A stretch of DNA of 64,000 bases from Plectrocnemia conspersa (taxonomy: Eukaryota; Arthropoda; Insecta; Trichoptera; Polycentropodidae), in contig VTFK01000282.1 of NCBI GenBank assembly GCA_009617715.1, positions 124,001-188,000 on the forward strand, written 5' to 3'. Shown piece after piece: positions 62,451 to 64,000 of the stretch (position 1 is the first letter of the stretch; every line of letters begins with the position of its first letter). The notes under the pieces are model-generated. The model was not told the DNA's origin. It saw only the letters and a list, made by a program, of their open reading frames with translations, and made no database searches. Position numbers and translations under genes: made by a program.

Positions 62451-64000
62451 CTTAAATATACATTTCCAATTAGACACCCAGTGTGATAAAAATAATTATT
62501 ATAATATAATTTTTAGTGACGTCACGATTGCGTTCGTAGAAAATTGGCGTTGAATTTTGTGAAGCACCAACTTGACGTTATTGTTAGTCTGCTTTGAAAA
62601 GGTTGAACTCAAGGGTTGCATTACATAAATGCGATAATAATGTAGGCGAAAATATTACTAAGAAATGAGGCGGGTTATACAATGATCTTATTTGTGTATA
62701 TATTTCATATATACTTTGTGACATTTCTGATTATTAAATTGAATCATGTCATATTAACCATTCTGGGTATTATTAATCTTTCAGTTGCATAACTTTAAAC
62801 TATTTAGCATGACACATATATACAACGTTACGAATCATGATTTATATGCCTAATTATAATAATATAGTAAAATACTACATTAAAATTGTTTTATCTTTAT
62901 TATTGAAAATACGACTGCTTTAATTATTGTCTAAAAAATGCTTATATTTGTATATATGTTCATTTTATATATTTTTTCAAAGCGCCTCACATTTTTTCTT
63001 ATTTGCAGTAATTTAATACATTATTTGATTACACGGTACTATGATTTTTTAATTCTATCGTATCATTTTAAACAATTTAATTGATACACGTCTTAGATTT
63101 TAATAGATCTTAGTAAAAGCCATGCAATCACATTCATAAATAACTGATATGAATATTTCTTGTCATTTTAGTTAGCGGTTATCTTAGAGAACAATCGGTA
63201 CAGCAATTAATATTTTAACATGATTCTATAAATCGAAATTCAGAATCGGTGTCAGTTTTAATAAATTGCTATATTTGGACTTACCCGTACATTTAACTGA
63301 AAGTAGTTATGAATAGGACAATAACCACAAAGCTTAATGATTGTCATGGTGAAGTAATTCCTTTGTAAATCGACAACAAAGCTACCAAAAGGTTATTCAG
63401 AACTTTTATGTAATTATATATGCATATGTATGTATATATGGAACTTTAGATCACCTGGAGCTAATATTACTAATGTACGTTTTGAGATAATCGAATTTGT
63501 TGTGTGTTTTAATATAGATTAAGAGTCACCGTTATCTACACAGTTAATGTTAAGTTTGTCTGTGAGCAAACAAAAATCTGCATATAGCCACACATAGTAA
63601 TAGAAAAGAGATCTTGTGACCAAATCATTTTGTTAATAATTTAAAATATTTTATAGACTATTTAAAAGCAATAGAATATCGTTAAAAAAACTACATTTTG
63701 TTACGAAATGTCGCGTGCCAGATAATATATTATAACTTGTGCATAATACTGTTGTTATTTTACTCTTTGGTTACCTATCACCATCTGAAACGTTTATTTT
63801 TATGGAATAAACAAATTTTATGGGTGTATCCATGAAGCGATGCAATTGGCTCCTAAACATCATTATCTACGATTCGCCAACGCTGTTTTGAATCAGCATT
63901 AAAAAATATGTGACACTTTAGAGAATTACCAAAAGGCAAACCAGGAGGTTGTTTATTAGTATATCGTTCAGAGAGAAATACAACATGATAGTACACATCT
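62451..64000. other. AT-rich noncoding stretch
   Basis: No gene, repeat or structured element is recognised to the end of the window. Confidence 0.5.

Noticed and set aside
1..64000. Bacterial or viral gene content, CRISPR arrays, operons
   Set aside because: No long open frames, no ribosome-binding-site pattern, no regularly spaced repeats; all recognisable proteins are animal transposon remnants.

Overview
The window looks like nuclear DNA of an arthropod, most likely an insect. It is very AT-rich (around 70% or more by eye). It has no long open reading frames, no operon structure and no intact gene that I can recognise. What can be identified are decayed animal transposable elements: non-LTR retrotransposons of CR1/jockey-like types, a mariner, a piggyBac, a hAT, another Tc1/mariner-superfamily transposase, and TTAA-flanked MITEs. 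The rest is noncoding, and fits a large intergenic region or the introns of a large gene. I cannot name the order or species from the sequence.

Layout. 1.9-3.1 kb: a 5'-truncated CR1/L2-like LINE on the minus strand. 5.4 kb: a 127-nt segment bounded by good splice signals, a possible exon. 9.9-12.2 kb: two clusters of CCCGG-type repeats and a GC-richer island with a TATA box and a splice donor on the minus strand. 13.5 kb: LINE reverse transcriptase piece. 14.5-15.6 kb: a mariner transposase pseudogene split by a later TTAT-flanked MITE of about 0.5 kb. 17.8 kb: a weak gag-like fragment. 21.7 kb: LINE piece, plus strand. 24.7 kb: Tc1/mariner-superfamily transposase fragment. 26.6-27.1 kb: a TTAA-flanked MITE. 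30.7 kb: LINE piece. 31.7-32.7 kb: a complete but internally deleted piggyBac element, with both ends and the cysteine-rich C-terminus of its transposase. 35.2-35.8 kb: LINE piece. 40.9-41.9 kb: a LINE piece next to a hAT transposase pseudogene. 42.4-42.6 kb: a GC-rich open frame with splice-like borders, the best candidate for host coding sequence.

Between these lie stretches of very AT-rich DNA and about twenty islands of 200-600 bp with clearly higher GC (for example 3.64-4.43, 10.5-11.1, 16.0-16.6, 25.15-25.43, 27.42-27.81, 29.26-29.64, 37.06-37.56, 43.36-43.8, 46.68-47.1, 48.04-48.38, 53.93-54.27, 57.48-57.72 and 62.12-62.45 kb). Most show no coding signal and could be regulatory or unrecognised old repeats; only alignment with related genomes would tell. 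Several compact inverted-repeat structures stand out, notably at 37.3, 47.2, 49.0, 50.0, 53.2 and 58.4 kb.

No genes here work together as a pathway. I found no CRISPR array, tRNA, rRNA or intact mobile element, and no clear new biological system. The observations most worth a check are the TTAT-flanked MITE inside the mariner, the overlapping mutually exclusive hairpins at 49.0 kb, the two candidate exons, and the piggyBac with a repeated subterminal motif.
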